In this document: positions 1-6,696 of the stretch, piece by piece
Layout: the number at the start of each line of letters is the position of its first letter
How positions within the stretch are numbered: the stretch's first letter is position 1
Assembly: GCF_022811725.1 (NCBI RefSeq)
Contig: NZ_CP094527.1
Coordinates: 6,944,001 to 7,008,000 of the forward strand
DNA length: 64,000 nt
DNA from: Mucilaginibacter sp. SMC90
GTDB taxonomy: Bacteria; Bacteroidota; Bacteroidia; Sphingobacteriales; Sphingobacteriaceae
Direction: 5' to 3'
The notes under the pieces: generated by a model
The model's database searches: none
Seen by the model: the letters and a program-made list of their open reading frames with translations, nothing else
Told to the model about the DNA's origin: nothing
Translations under genes and position numbers: made by a program

Positions 1-380
1 ATCACCACATGATAAATAAATTTACCTATAGGCGTAAAAGCAACTATACCAATTGAAGCATATATGCGCTCCTGCTTATCCGTAATGAACAGGAACACCG
101 CCATTGCTGCAAGTAAAACAAACACCCCAAACAGGATAAACCAATCCAACGCCGAAGCCAGCCAGCGCTGATCAAAACTGCCGTAATACTGCATCAGTAG
201 TTTAGGCCGGGCAAAACCGAATAATTCTCTTAATTCGGCAATTTCATGGGCTTCCTTGTAATCCACCATATCATCGGTCTTTACAAAATCGCCGGGTTTA
301 ATGCCGCGGGCTTTGAGCTCAGGAATTGTAAAAGGGCCTTCGGGTTTACCGTTGATGACTAATATGTAGGATTGGGACAT
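1..380 (-). CDS. GYF_2/RDD-type membrane protein (3' part missing)
   Basis: The gene starts at the ATG complementary to 378-380 and runs off the left edge of the window, so only about 126 codons are visible. The N-terminal part (about residues 5-60: SYILVINGKPEGPFTIPEL then a KPGDFV segment) fits the GYF_2 (DUF4339) domain often found at the N-terminus of Bacteroidota membrane proteins. It is followed by a segment with RDD-like character (FDQRWLASALDWFILFG) and at least one and probably two membrane helices from about residue 85 on. The role is unknown; GYF-like domains usually bind proline-rich peptides. It is on the same strand as the next two genes but is separated from them by a REP-like palindrome. 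The domain assignment is by sequence pattern only. Confidence 0.6.
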   Translation of the reverse strand, partial: MSQSYILVINGKPEGPFTIPELKARGIKPGDFVKTDDMVDYKEAHEIAELRELFGFARPKLLMQYYGSFDQRWLASALDWFILFGVFVLLAAMAVFLFITDKQERIYASIGIVAFTPIGKFIYHVV

Positions 381-396
381 GGATTATGAACTATAA

Positions 397-478
397 CGTC
401 ATTGCGAGGTACGAAGCAATCGCGAACTATACAGGGCGAACCTGCCAATCGGGGATTGCTTCGTACCTCGCAATGACG
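397..478. repeat. REP-like palindrome (TGTCATTGCGAGG family), copy 1
   Basis: This is an 82-bp imperfect palindrome. The left arm begins CGTCATTGCGAGGTACGAAG and the right arm ends with its reverse complement. The middle holds the phrase CTATACAGGGCG that recurs in other copies. At least nine more full or partial copies lie elsewhere in the window, all between genes. Confidence 0.85.
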
Positions 479-495
479 TATGGTGAAAATGCCCT

Positions 496-1494
496 CTAAG
501 ATAAATATTCCTTCCACCAATCAGAATTATAGGCACCTTTTACTTCAGTTGGCTCGCCGGGCTTGGGTACAAATAAATCAATGTGTTTTTGTTTTGCCAT
601 CGGCACTAACCATTCTATAGGTTCGTACCAGGCATGCGGGGCCAGGTTAAACGTACCGTAATGAATTGGCATCATCAGTTTACCCTTCAAATCGAGGTGC
701 GCGTTTGAAGCATTGTCAGGCCCCATATGTATATCCGGCCAGAATTTTCCGTACGCTCCAATCTCCAGCATGGTCAGATCGAACGGGCCAAAGGCCTCTC
801 CTATCGCCTTAAATTCTGGCGAATAGCCCGAATCGGCACCAAAATAAATATTATGCTGAGAGCCTTTGATCACGAATGAAGACCATAGCGTTTCGTTTCG
901 CCCGATAATCCCCCTGCCCGAAAAATGGCGTGAAGGTGTTGACGTGAGCACAATTTCGTTGCCGATCATAGCGCTGTCGCCCCAATCCATTTCGGTGATA
1001 AAATTGGCTGCCATACCCCAGCTTGTTAAATATTGCGCAACCCCTACCGAACAGAAAAAGGGGATGTTTTTATCAGCAAAAAACTTAATGGTAGCCTTAT
1101 CCAAATGATCGTAATGATCATGCGACTGGATCACAGCATCCAGCGGAGGTAAATCTTCTAAAGCTATCGGTGGGTTAAAAAACCGCTTCGGCCCAAATGA
1201 TTGCGAAAACGAAACCCTGTCGCTCCAAACCGGATCGGTAAGAATGCGTTTACCATCGATCTCGATCAGGATACTGGAATGGCCGATCCAGGTAATGCGT
1301 AAACCCGATGCGGGCGGAGTACTATAAACCGACGGATCCGTTTTAAACGGGCCTAAAGTTTTTTTAGGCGTATTCTCGGCCTTGTTGTTCATGTATTCCC
1401 TCAAAATAGGGATCATTTTGCCAAAGCCGGCTTCGTCAGTGGGTATGGTATTTTGATATTTTCGTCCTTTTTTACGCGATGCGGGTAAACTCAT
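496..1494 (-). CDS. MBL-fold metal-dependent hydrolase (NAPE-PLD/UlaG-like)
   Basis: The 332-residue protein carries the metallo-beta-lactamase superfamily metal-binding motif HDHYDH (residues 125-130), preceded by the TWIGHSS and LTDPVW segments typical of the NAPE-PLD/UlaG-like branch (Beta-lactamase superfamily domain PF12706). Later metal ligands are likely in TSTPSRHFSGRG, YFGADSGYS and MPIHYGTF. The family hydrolyses phosphodiester or lactone bonds with two metal ions; the substrate here cannot be read from the sequence. There is no convincing signal peptide, so a cytoplasmic or membrane-associated enzyme is likely. It lies upstream of, and on the same strand as, the partial GYF/RDD gene. 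An upstream TATAATTG five bases before the ATG resembles the TAnnTTTG -7 box with one mismatch, which would make a very short leader. Confidence 0.85.
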   Translation of the reverse strand: MSLPASRKKGRKYQNTIPTDEAGFGKMIPILREYMNNKAENTPKKTLGPFKTDPSVYSTPPASGLRITWIGHSSILIEIDGKRILTDPVWSDRVSFSQSFGPKRFFNPPIALEDLPPLDAVIQSHDHYDHLDKATIKFFADKNIPFFCSVGVAQYLTSWGMAANFITEMDWGDSAMIGNEIVLTSTPSRHFSGRGIIGRNETLWSSFVIKGSQHNIYFGADSGYSPEFKAIGEAFGPFDLTMLEIGAYGKFWPDIHMGPDNASNAHLDLKGKLMMPIHYGTFNLAPHAWYEPIEWLVPMAKQKHIDLFVPKPGEPTEVKGAYNSDWWKEYLS

Positions 1495-1572
1495 AGTAGC
1501 AATTATAGTACTTATATCAGGTATGATATAACTAACGCAAAAAAGTTACGAATGGTTGAAAGCCTTACGTCT

Positions 1573-2403
1573 TTATTTACTTAAGAATGATATTGCCGTA
1601 TCACAAAACTCAATCAGCGAAGCAGGTAAAGCATCACCTGCAAAAGGATGCCCGCCGCCAAAAGTATGGTCGGCTCCTTTTTGCACGATGTATTCGGCAG
1701 CAGGATTAGCTTCGTGCAATTGATTTGAATGACTCACAGGTACAGTAGGGTCGGCATCGCCATGAACGATAAGCCATGGTTGGGTTATCAAGCTTGCCTG
1801 CCTGATAATATCCAGTCTGAGTGGGTGATTATCAAGGTCATCAAGTAAAGTTGACTTCACTGGCATTTGCTGACCGGTACGTTTATTTTCAAAGTAAAAA
1901 ACGCCCTGCAAGCGCCATTGCTGCTCTATTTGCTTTGGCCAAAGGTTCCGGAAACCAGATATGGAAGCCATAGTCACCAGCTTTTTGATACGGGCGTCTT
2001 CGGCTGTTTTGATAATGCTTACACCACCGCCCATGCTATGCCCAATCAGGTATACTCCGTTTGCAACCGGGATGCTTGCGCCGCTGCAGGCAAAATCAAT
2101 GATGGTATCCAAATCCTCCAGTTCGATGGAGACGGTATTATCGGCGAAGGCTGTCAGATCGGCAAAATCTAAAGGATTGGCGGGTGTTGTGCCATTGTGC
2201 GAAAAGTTGAATTTCAGGAAACGGAAACCCTTTTCGGCAAAGTACCGGGCCAAAAGATCATGCGTACCCCAATCCTTAAATCCCTTAAAACCATGGGCAA
2301 AAATTACCAGCGGCGCGTTTTTAAAAACATCATCGTATGTAACATCAATAAGCATTGGCCGCCCCTTGGCGCCGGGAAGGGTGAAATTATCTTTCCTGAT
2401 CAT
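1573..2403 (-). CDS. Alpha/beta hydrolase (dienelactone-hydrolase/prolyl-oligopeptidase-like)
   Basis: This is a 276-residue alpha/beta-hydrolase fold protein. The oxyanion-hole strand FAHGFKG (about 36-42) and the nucleophile elbow GHSMGGG with Ser123 are clear. The acid and base of the triad are probably Asp in VHGDADPTVP and His in GADHTFGGGHPF near the C-terminus. There is no signal peptide, so it is probably a cytoplasmic esterase or acyl hydrolase of unknown substrate. It is on the same strand as the MBL-fold gene, 78 bases upstream of that gene's start, and the two may be co-transcribed. Confidence 0.85.
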   Translation of the reverse strand: MIRKDNFTLPGAKGRPMLIDVTYDDVFKNAPLVIFAHGFKGFKDWGTHDLLARYFAEKGFRFLKFNFSHNGTTPANPLDFADLTAFADNTVSIELEDLDTIIDFACSGASIPVANGVYLIGHSMGGGVSIIKTAEDARIKKLVTMASISGFRNLWPKQIEQQWRLQGVFYFENKRTGQQMPVKSTLLDDLDNHPLRLDIIRQASLITQPWLIVHGDADPTVPVSHSNQLHEANPAAEYIVQKGADHTFGGGHPFAGDALPASLIEFCDTAISFLSK

Positions 2404-2474
2404 GGCGGCTAATTTAGTGTTAAAAGGAGAAATGTTGGCCAGTTAAATTGATGAATAAACTATGTAATTCTCGT

Positions 2475-2809
2475 CCTGAGGGTCTCTCGCAGATTTAGGT
2501 TAACCCACAAAATCGGATTTCAAATCGCTTTAATAATCCGCGTGAGTTGAACCCCTCTGGGGTTCGGGTGAAGGCTGGGACGTTATTTCTACAAACCTTT
2601 TCCCCCTCTGGGGGATTTTTATAATTTAATAGACAGCTATTAATTGAGATATGCTTAAGGACAGGTGCACCAGAGGTGCAAAAGGTTTGTAGTAGTGTAA
2701 AATTATGAAAATATCCTTTGCCCCAGAGGGGCAAAACAAGCCGCTTTACTGATTAAACAACAAAACAATTTCGTGGGTTAACCTAAATCTGCGAGAGACT
2801 CTGATGGGA
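2475..2809. repeat. Modular hairpin element A (about 335 bp, inverted ends)
   Basis: The element is bounded by inverted ends: CCTGAGGGTCTCTCGCAG followed by TTTAGGTTAACCCAC at the left, and the reverse complement of that sequence ending in GAGACTCTGATGG at the right. Inside are four short hairpins with 3-base loops and different stems: ACCCCTCTGGGGT, CCCCCTCTGGGGG, TGCACCAGAGGTGCA and TGCCCCAGAGGGGCA. Nearly the same layout in the opposite orientation occurs at 55368-55704. An apparent small reading frame across it (2495-2734) is not credible as a gene. Confidence 0.8.
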
Positions 2810-2830
2810 CAGTTTTTTAGTAGAGGGTAT

Positions 2831-2891
2831 TACACCCTTTTCCCATTAAAAGTAATATTATACAGATCGGTGCGCCTGTCTTTGATATTTT
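2831..2891 (-). pseudogene. Duplicated 3' end of the GNAT-nitrilase gene
   Basis: This 61-bp segment is a direct duplicate of 4495-4555, the last codons of the downstream GNAT-nitrilase fusion. Six of 61 bases differ. When translated in the gene's frame (complement strand), all six changes are synonymous and both copies read NIKDRRTDLYNITFNGKRV followed by a stop. It therefore comes from a functional, diverged homologue rather than from neutral drift of the local copy. It sits between the end of modular element A and the left RAYT hairpin. Confidence 0.8.
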
Positions 2892-2900
2892 TTCCCGTCC

Positions 2901-2930
2901 CCTCAGGGTCTCTCGCAGAGGACTCTGAGG
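2901..2930. repeat. RAYT-flanking hairpin, left
   Basis: This 30-bp imperfect palindrome begins CCTCAGGGTCTCTCGCAG and ends CTCTGAGG, 43 bases upstream of the transposase start. Matching hairpins lie downstream of the gene (3609-3638) and again at 4436-4467, as expected for REP sequences that flank a RAYT gene. The same terminal words form the ends of the modular elements. Confidence 0.75.
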
Positions 2931-2973
2931 TTGACAATCATCTTAAGATCCATAATTATATTTATATTTAACC

Positions 2974-3579
2974 ATGGCCACCCATACCTTACACAACGAT
3001 CCCGGCGAAACCTGGTTTATAACGTTTACATGTTATAACTGGATCCCTTTATTCGAGATCACACAATCGTATAACATACTATATGATTGGTTCGGGTTTA
3101 TAGCAGAACGTTATCAGGTGCAAACTCATGCTTTTGTATTGATGCCTAATCATGTCCATCTGATTATTAAAATGCCCGATACAGATGGTGGACTTAATAA
3201 GATGATAAGTAATGGCAAAAGATTTATGGCTTATGAGCTTGTTAAAAAACTAACAACAAAAGGCAGAACCGATATCCTTGATCAGCTTTCGGCGGCGTGT
3301 ACTGAAAAAGAAAAAGCCAAAGGACAAAAGCACAAGGTTTTTGAACCATCATTTGATGCCAAACCAATATACTCCACCGCATTTCTTCATCAAAAAATAG
3401 ACTATATACATCATAATCCGGTATCAGGAAAATGGTCTCTTTGTAATGACTTTACCGAATACCCACATAGTAGCGCAACTTTCTATCATTTGGCAAAAAC
3501 TCATGAACTTGTAATTATTAATGATTACCGGAATTTTTGGGCAGATATAAATCATGTGAAACCAGTGAGACTACTCTAA
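2974..3579 (+). CDS. REP-associated tyrosine transposase (RAYT, Y1_Tnp family)
   Basis: This 201-residue HUH-type endonuclease has the metal-binding His-hydrophobic-His motif HVH (residues 60-62, in LMPNHVHLIIK). The candidate catalytic tyrosine is Tyr144 in the C-terminal helix (IDYIHHNPV), which is followed by the EYPHSSA segment typical of the family. Length and motif order match full-length RAYTs, so the gene appears intact. Known RAYTs are domesticated relatives of IS200/IS605 transposases that cut single-stranded REP hairpins. The gene is flanked on both sides by CCTCAGGGTC-type hairpins, which are its likely substrates. A truncated fragment of a related copy lies at 4387-4427. The ATG at 2974 is the natural start (MATHTLHNDPGETWFITFTCYNW). 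Confidence 0.9.
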   Translation: MATHTLHNDPGETWFITFTCYNWIPLFEITQSYNILYDWFGFIAERYQVQTHAFVLMPNHVHLIIKMPDTDGGLNKMISNGKRFMAYELVKKLTTKGRTDILDQLSAACTEKEKAKGQKHKVFEPSFDAKPIYSTAFLHQKIDYIHHNPVSGKWSLCNDFTEYPHSSATFYHLAKTHELVIINDYRNFWADINHVKPVRLL

Positions 3580-3608
3580 TTAAACATAGCAGCTGGCATG
3601 GCGTAGAA

Positions 3609-3638
3609 CCTCAGGGTCCTCTGCGAGAGACCCTGATG
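3609..3638. repeat. RAYT-flanking hairpin, right
   Basis: The palindrome CCTCAGGGTC...GACCCTGATGG has a stem of about 10 bp with one mismatch. It is itself framed by a direct repeat: AACCAGTGAGAC and ACATAGCAGCTGGC appear just before it (about 3563-3602) and again just after it (about 3648-3680). The hairpin therefore seems to have been inserted with, or excised from, duplicated flanking DNA. Confidence 0.75.
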
Positions 3639-3706
3639 GGACAAAAACCAGTGAGACACATAGCAGCTGGCGTGGCGTATAAAATGATGCGATACGATCA
3701 CCACTT

Positions 3707-4351
3707 CTAAATAGGCAACAGCTGATCAGAATGATAATAAGTTTGAGTATCCCATGAGAATAAAGGAGCTATAAGAGGATGATTTAAAATATTTTCCTCT
3801 TCCGTTATATAATATATTTCATTATCGAAATCGGGCAAATTAATCAATACCGTAATTTCATCTGGCTCACTAAGACCATAAGCAAACTCAAGTGTACCAT
3901 AGTTAAGGACCCTATCTGTATATACAAAACTTCCAAAGTTTGTTAGATAAAAATATTTAACCGTGTATAGGACATGATGTGTTGCAACATCAACATGTCC
4001 CTCCGCAATAATTCGACCCTGGTTATCCCAGACCTTTCGTCCTTCTTCTAACTTTTCTGTTTTTTCATAAAGCCCCCAGTCCATGACGGTATAATTTCCT
4101 ACTTGTTGCTTATTGGTAAAGAACGTTCCGGACCTCCATAGCGACTGGTATTCCGCAAGCACGCTCTTTAGATTTTCCCCCTCTGACAAATAATACTCTC
4201 CGGTACTTAATTCTCCGTACTCATATATGTCAATTTTTTTTAAAACATCGTCGACATAGTGTTCAGAACTGTAATCACCTTGTAAGAGGTTAGCCTGTTG
4301 AGCGGATACTTCTACACCCAATGAATTTTTATATTTTATTTCAATTGCCAT
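3707..4351 (-). CDS. Unrecognised 214-residue protein in the RAYT island
   Basis: I do not recognise this family. The protein is acidic, rich in Tyr, Glu and Asp, with no signal peptide, membrane helix or cysteine motif. Much of it reads as alternating beta-strand segments (for example VLYTVKYFYLTNFGSFVYTDRVL). It lies between the RAYT gene and a RAYT relic, on the strand opposite the RAYT, and is the only other full-length gene in the island. It could be carried cargo, a solitary immunity-type protein, or a strain-specific orphan; none of these is supported by a motif. The start at 4351 (MAIEIKYKN) follows an AT-rich leader. Confidence 0.6.
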   Translation of the reverse strand: MAIEIKYKNSLGVEVSAQQANLLQGDYSSEHYVDDVLKKIDIYEYGELSTGEYYLSEGENLKSVLAEYQSLWRSGTFFTNKQQVGNYTVMDWGLYEKTEKLEEGRKVWDNQGRIIAEGHVDVATHHVLYTVKYFYLTNFGSFVYTDRVLNYGTLEFAYGLSEPDEITVLINLPDFDNEIYYITEEENILNHPLIAPLFSWDTQTYYHSDQLLPI

Positions 4352-4386
4352 AACATTATTTGTATTTGAAAAGAATGAGAGGTTCC

Positions 4387-4427
4387 AATCCTACAATATA
4401 CTATATGATTGGCTCAGATTTATAGCA
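4387..4427 (+). pseudogene. RAYT gene fragment
   Basis: These 41 bases match 3065-3105 inside the intact RAYT gene with six mismatches (shared core ACTATATGATTGG and TTTATAGCA). They run straight into GTAGAACCTCAGGGTCCTC, the sequence that lies downstream of the intact gene. This is therefore a second RAYT copy that has lost most of its coding region by internal deletion. Confidence 0.75.
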
Positions 4428-4435
4428 ATGTAGAA

Positions 4436-4467
4436 CCTCAGGGTCCTCCGCGAGAGACCCTGAGGGG
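4436..4467. repeat. RAYT-type hairpin next to the RAYT relic
   Basis: The palindrome CCTCAGGGTCCTCCGCGAG...CCCTGAGGGG is nearly identical to the hairpin right of the intact RAYT. It lies 27 bases beyond the stop of the GNAT-nitrilase gene and may also act as that gene's transcript end. Confidence 0.75.
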
Positions 4468-4493
4468 ACAGTTTTCTGAAATGTAGATAAAAC

Positions 4494-6020
4494 TTACACC
4501 CTCTTCCCGTTAAAAGTAATGTTATATAAATCCGTGCGCCTGTCTTTGATATTTTGTACACTGCCATATTCATGCAACTCATCCAGCAATGACAGGTCAA
4601 CATCGGCAATAACTATCATCTCGGTATTAGGCGTAGCTTCCGATTGAATACCATTGGTCGGGAAACCAAAATCCGAAGGCGTAAACACTGCCGATTGTGC
4701 GTAGCTGATACCCATATTATTTACATTAGGCAAGTTACCTACACAGCCGGCTATAGCCACATAACATTCGTTTTCCACCGCGCGGGCCTGGGCGCAAAAT
4801 TTAACCCTGTTGTAACCATTTTGGGTATCGGTAAGGAAGGGCACAAAAAGGATCTGCATATCCTGACCAGCCAGGATTCGCGATAGTTCCGGAAACTCCA
4901 CATCATAACAGATCAGGATGCCTACTTTACCGCAATCGGTGTCAAAAACTTTCACCTCATCACCGCCGCGCATGCCCCATGAGCTGATCTCGGCCGGAGT
5001 TGGGTGAATTTTGTAAACTTCCTCCATACTGCCGTTACGCCTGAACAGGTAGGATACATTATACAACGATTCCTCAAAAATATAAGGCATACTGCCCGCT
5101 ATGATGTTCACATTGTACGATACCGCCAGTTTTGAAAATTCCTCGATAATGGGCTGAGTATATTTGGCCAGTTCGCGCATAGCCTTGGCCGAATCCATGT
5201 GGTTATAATCGGCCATAAGCGGTGTATTGAACAGCTCGGGGAACAGGATAAAATCGGCCTGGTAATCGCTCACGGCATCAACAAAATATTCGGCGTGCTT
5301 CATAAGCTCGCTGATATTGCTGTATGATCGCATCTGCCATTGTACCAAACCAATGCGCACTACTGTTTTGTGGTTAATGGCATCGCTTACCTCTTCGTAA
5401 TACACATTATTCCACTCAATAAGTGTAGCAAAACCTTTGGAGCGACTATCCTCCGGCAGATAGTTTCTCAATACCTTACGTACGTGAAAATCGTTGGATA
5501 ACTGGAAGGAAAGCGTAGGATCATAGATCTCCTTGTACTTCACCTTGTCAATATACTGGCGTGGCGTAAGCTCGTTCTGAAATTTCTGGTAATTGGGAAT
5601 GCGGCCGCCAGCAATGATGCTTTTCAGGTTCAGCTTTTCGCAAAGCGCTTTTCGGGCGTCATAAAGCCTGCGGGCCAGGCGTAATCCACGGTATTTGGGG
5701 TGAATGAACACATCGATACCATATAGCACATCGCCCTTGTCATTATGGGTTTTAAAGGAGCTGTCGCCGGTAATTTGTTTGTAGGTGTGGTTGTCGCCAA
5801 ATTTTTGATAGTCAACAATAATTGCCAGCGCACAGCCTACAACCATATCATTAACAGTAATACAGATCTGCCCTTCGGGGAATATTTTGATGAGCTTGCG
5901 GATAGAATTGGCATCCCAATAATCCTCATCCATATCCATATAGGCCGATTTCATTGATTTTTTAAGCTCCTGGTAGTCCTGTACCTCCAGGTTGCGCATT
6001 TCAATACTTTGCAGATCCAT
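4494..6020 (-). CDS. GNAT acetyltransferase - carbon-nitrogen hydrolase fusion
   Basis: The 508-residue protein has two domains. Residues about 1-200 form a GNAT acetyltransferase (DVFIHPKYRGLRLARRLYDARK, the acetyl-CoA loop region, at 103-124). Residues about 220-500 form a nitrilase-superfamily amidohydrolase with a complete Glu-Lys-Cys triad: Glu262 in FPELF, Lys337 in YKIHP and Cys371 in ICYDVEFPE. Such fusions are known in Bacteroidota and other bacteria; the substrate is not established, though deamidation or amide hydrolysis coupled to N-acylation is a natural guess. There is no signal peptide. The last 61 bases are duplicated at 2831-2891 next to the RAYT gene. Confidence 0.88.
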   Translation of the reverse strand: MDLQSIEMRNLEVQDYQELKKSMKSAYMDMDEDYWDANSIRKLIKIFPEGQICITVNDMVVGCALAIIVDYQKFGDNHTYKQITGDSSFKTHNDKGDVLYGIDVFIHPKYRGLRLARRLYDARKALCEKLNLKSIIAGGRIPNYQKFQNELTPRQYIDKVKYKEIYDPTLSFQLSNDFHVRKVLRNYLPEDSRSKGFATLIEWNNVYYEEVSDAINHKTVVRIGLVQWQMRSYSNISELMKHAEYFVDAVSDYQADFILFPELFNTPLMADYNHMDSAKAMRELAKYTQPIIEEFSKLAVSYNVNIIAGSMPYIFEESLYNVSYLFRRNGSMEEVYKIHPTPAEISSWGMRGGDEVKVFDTDCGKVGILICYDVEFPELSRILAGQDMQILFVPFLTDTQNGYNRVKFCAQARAVENECYVAIAGCVGNLPNVNNMGISYAQSAVFTPSDFGFPTNGIQSEATPNTEMIVIADVDLSLLDELHEYGSVQNIKDRRTDLYNITFNGKRV

Positions 6021-6141
6021 ATATTATTTGTTGTATCAGTTTTTTAGGCAGAGCGGCGTTTACTCACCCCGACATTACTGGCCCGGATGAGTCAGCCAAT
6101 CACCCTGCCCCATCTCCCCAACAGCCAAACACAGTTTTAGT

Positions 6142-6528
6142 TTAGGCTTTTTTAATGTCGGTAGTATGCCACCATGCCCAATAGATCAGTACAAATTGGG
6201 CTACCAGCCTGCCCCACGCAAAAAGAGGTGTAATTGTCATCCCCTCTGCTTTAAAGGGTGCTTTAAATATCATACCAACATGTACAGTTAAAAAAGCAAC
6301 CAGCATAAGCACAATTCCCCAGGCTGCCCAATACCTTGTTTTTGCCGGTATAAGCAATAAACCAAGTGTCATTTCTGCAATACCGGCAACTATATTTACA
6401 ACTATAGGATACAGCAGGTTATGGGGCATTACGGCATAATAAAATTCAGGATCACGAAAGTGGTTAAGCCCAGCAAAAACATAAAATGCAACGAGTATTG
6501 CAAGACTTATTTTTTTAAACTTATTCAT
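6142..6528 (-). CDS. DoxX-family membrane protein
   Basis: The 128-residue protein has four predicted membrane helices: about 8-20 (LAILVAFYVFAGLNHF), 40-60, 68-88 and 103-120. The pattern FAGLNHFRDPEFY near the N-terminus is typical of the DoxX/DoxX-like group. Members are small inner-membrane proteins often linked to redox or stress functions, and a specific role cannot be assigned. Upstream on the same strand, AATATTTG lies 11 bases before the ATG and resembles the -7 box. It diverges from hemA. Confidence 0.75.
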   Translation of the reverse strand: MNKFKKISLAILVAFYVFAGLNHFRDPEFYYAVMPHNLLYPIVVNIVAGIAEMTLGLLLIPAKTRYWAAWGIVLMLVAFLTVHVGMIFKAPFKAEGMTITPLFAWGRLVAQFVLIYWAWWHTTDIKKA

Positions 6529-6639
6529 GTTTTAATTTACAAATATTTTGTTATACGTATCGCAAAACAGTTTAAATACTGCAAAACAAGCCATTTTTAC
6601 AATTTATAACCATTCCAAATAAGCCTGTTTGACAAAGTG

Positions 6640-6673
6640 TTGACATTGCATGTGCCGAATAGTGATACTTTTG
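6640..6673 (+). promoter_or_regulatory. Candidate hemA promoter (Bacteroidota type)
   Basis: An exact TAnnTTTG -7 box (TACTTTTG) lies at 6666-6673. TTG triplets at 6640-6642 and 6646-6648 are candidate -33 elements, with spacings of 23 and 17 that bracket the usual 19-21. Transcription would start near 6680, after the GTG at 6637 but before the TTG at 6697, which supports TTG 6697 as the hemA start. Confidence 0.5.
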
Positions 6674-6696
6674 TTCGGTCAAATTTTAAAACTGCT

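Noticed and set aside
2495..2734. A small minus-strand reading frame inside modular element A
   Set aside because: It consists of hairpin repeats and their spacers, with no coding conservation in the related element at 55368-55704.
2475..2809. CRISPR-like array because of repeated short palindromes
   Set aside because: Spacing is irregular, the stems vary and there are no unique spacers of constant length or cas genes; the same holds for the repeats at 52-56 kb.
2820..4470. Integrative element, prophage or IS-element unit around the RAYT
   Set aside because: There is no integrase, no clean target-site duplication and no terminal repeats enclosing the whole island; only RAYT-type hairpins are seen.
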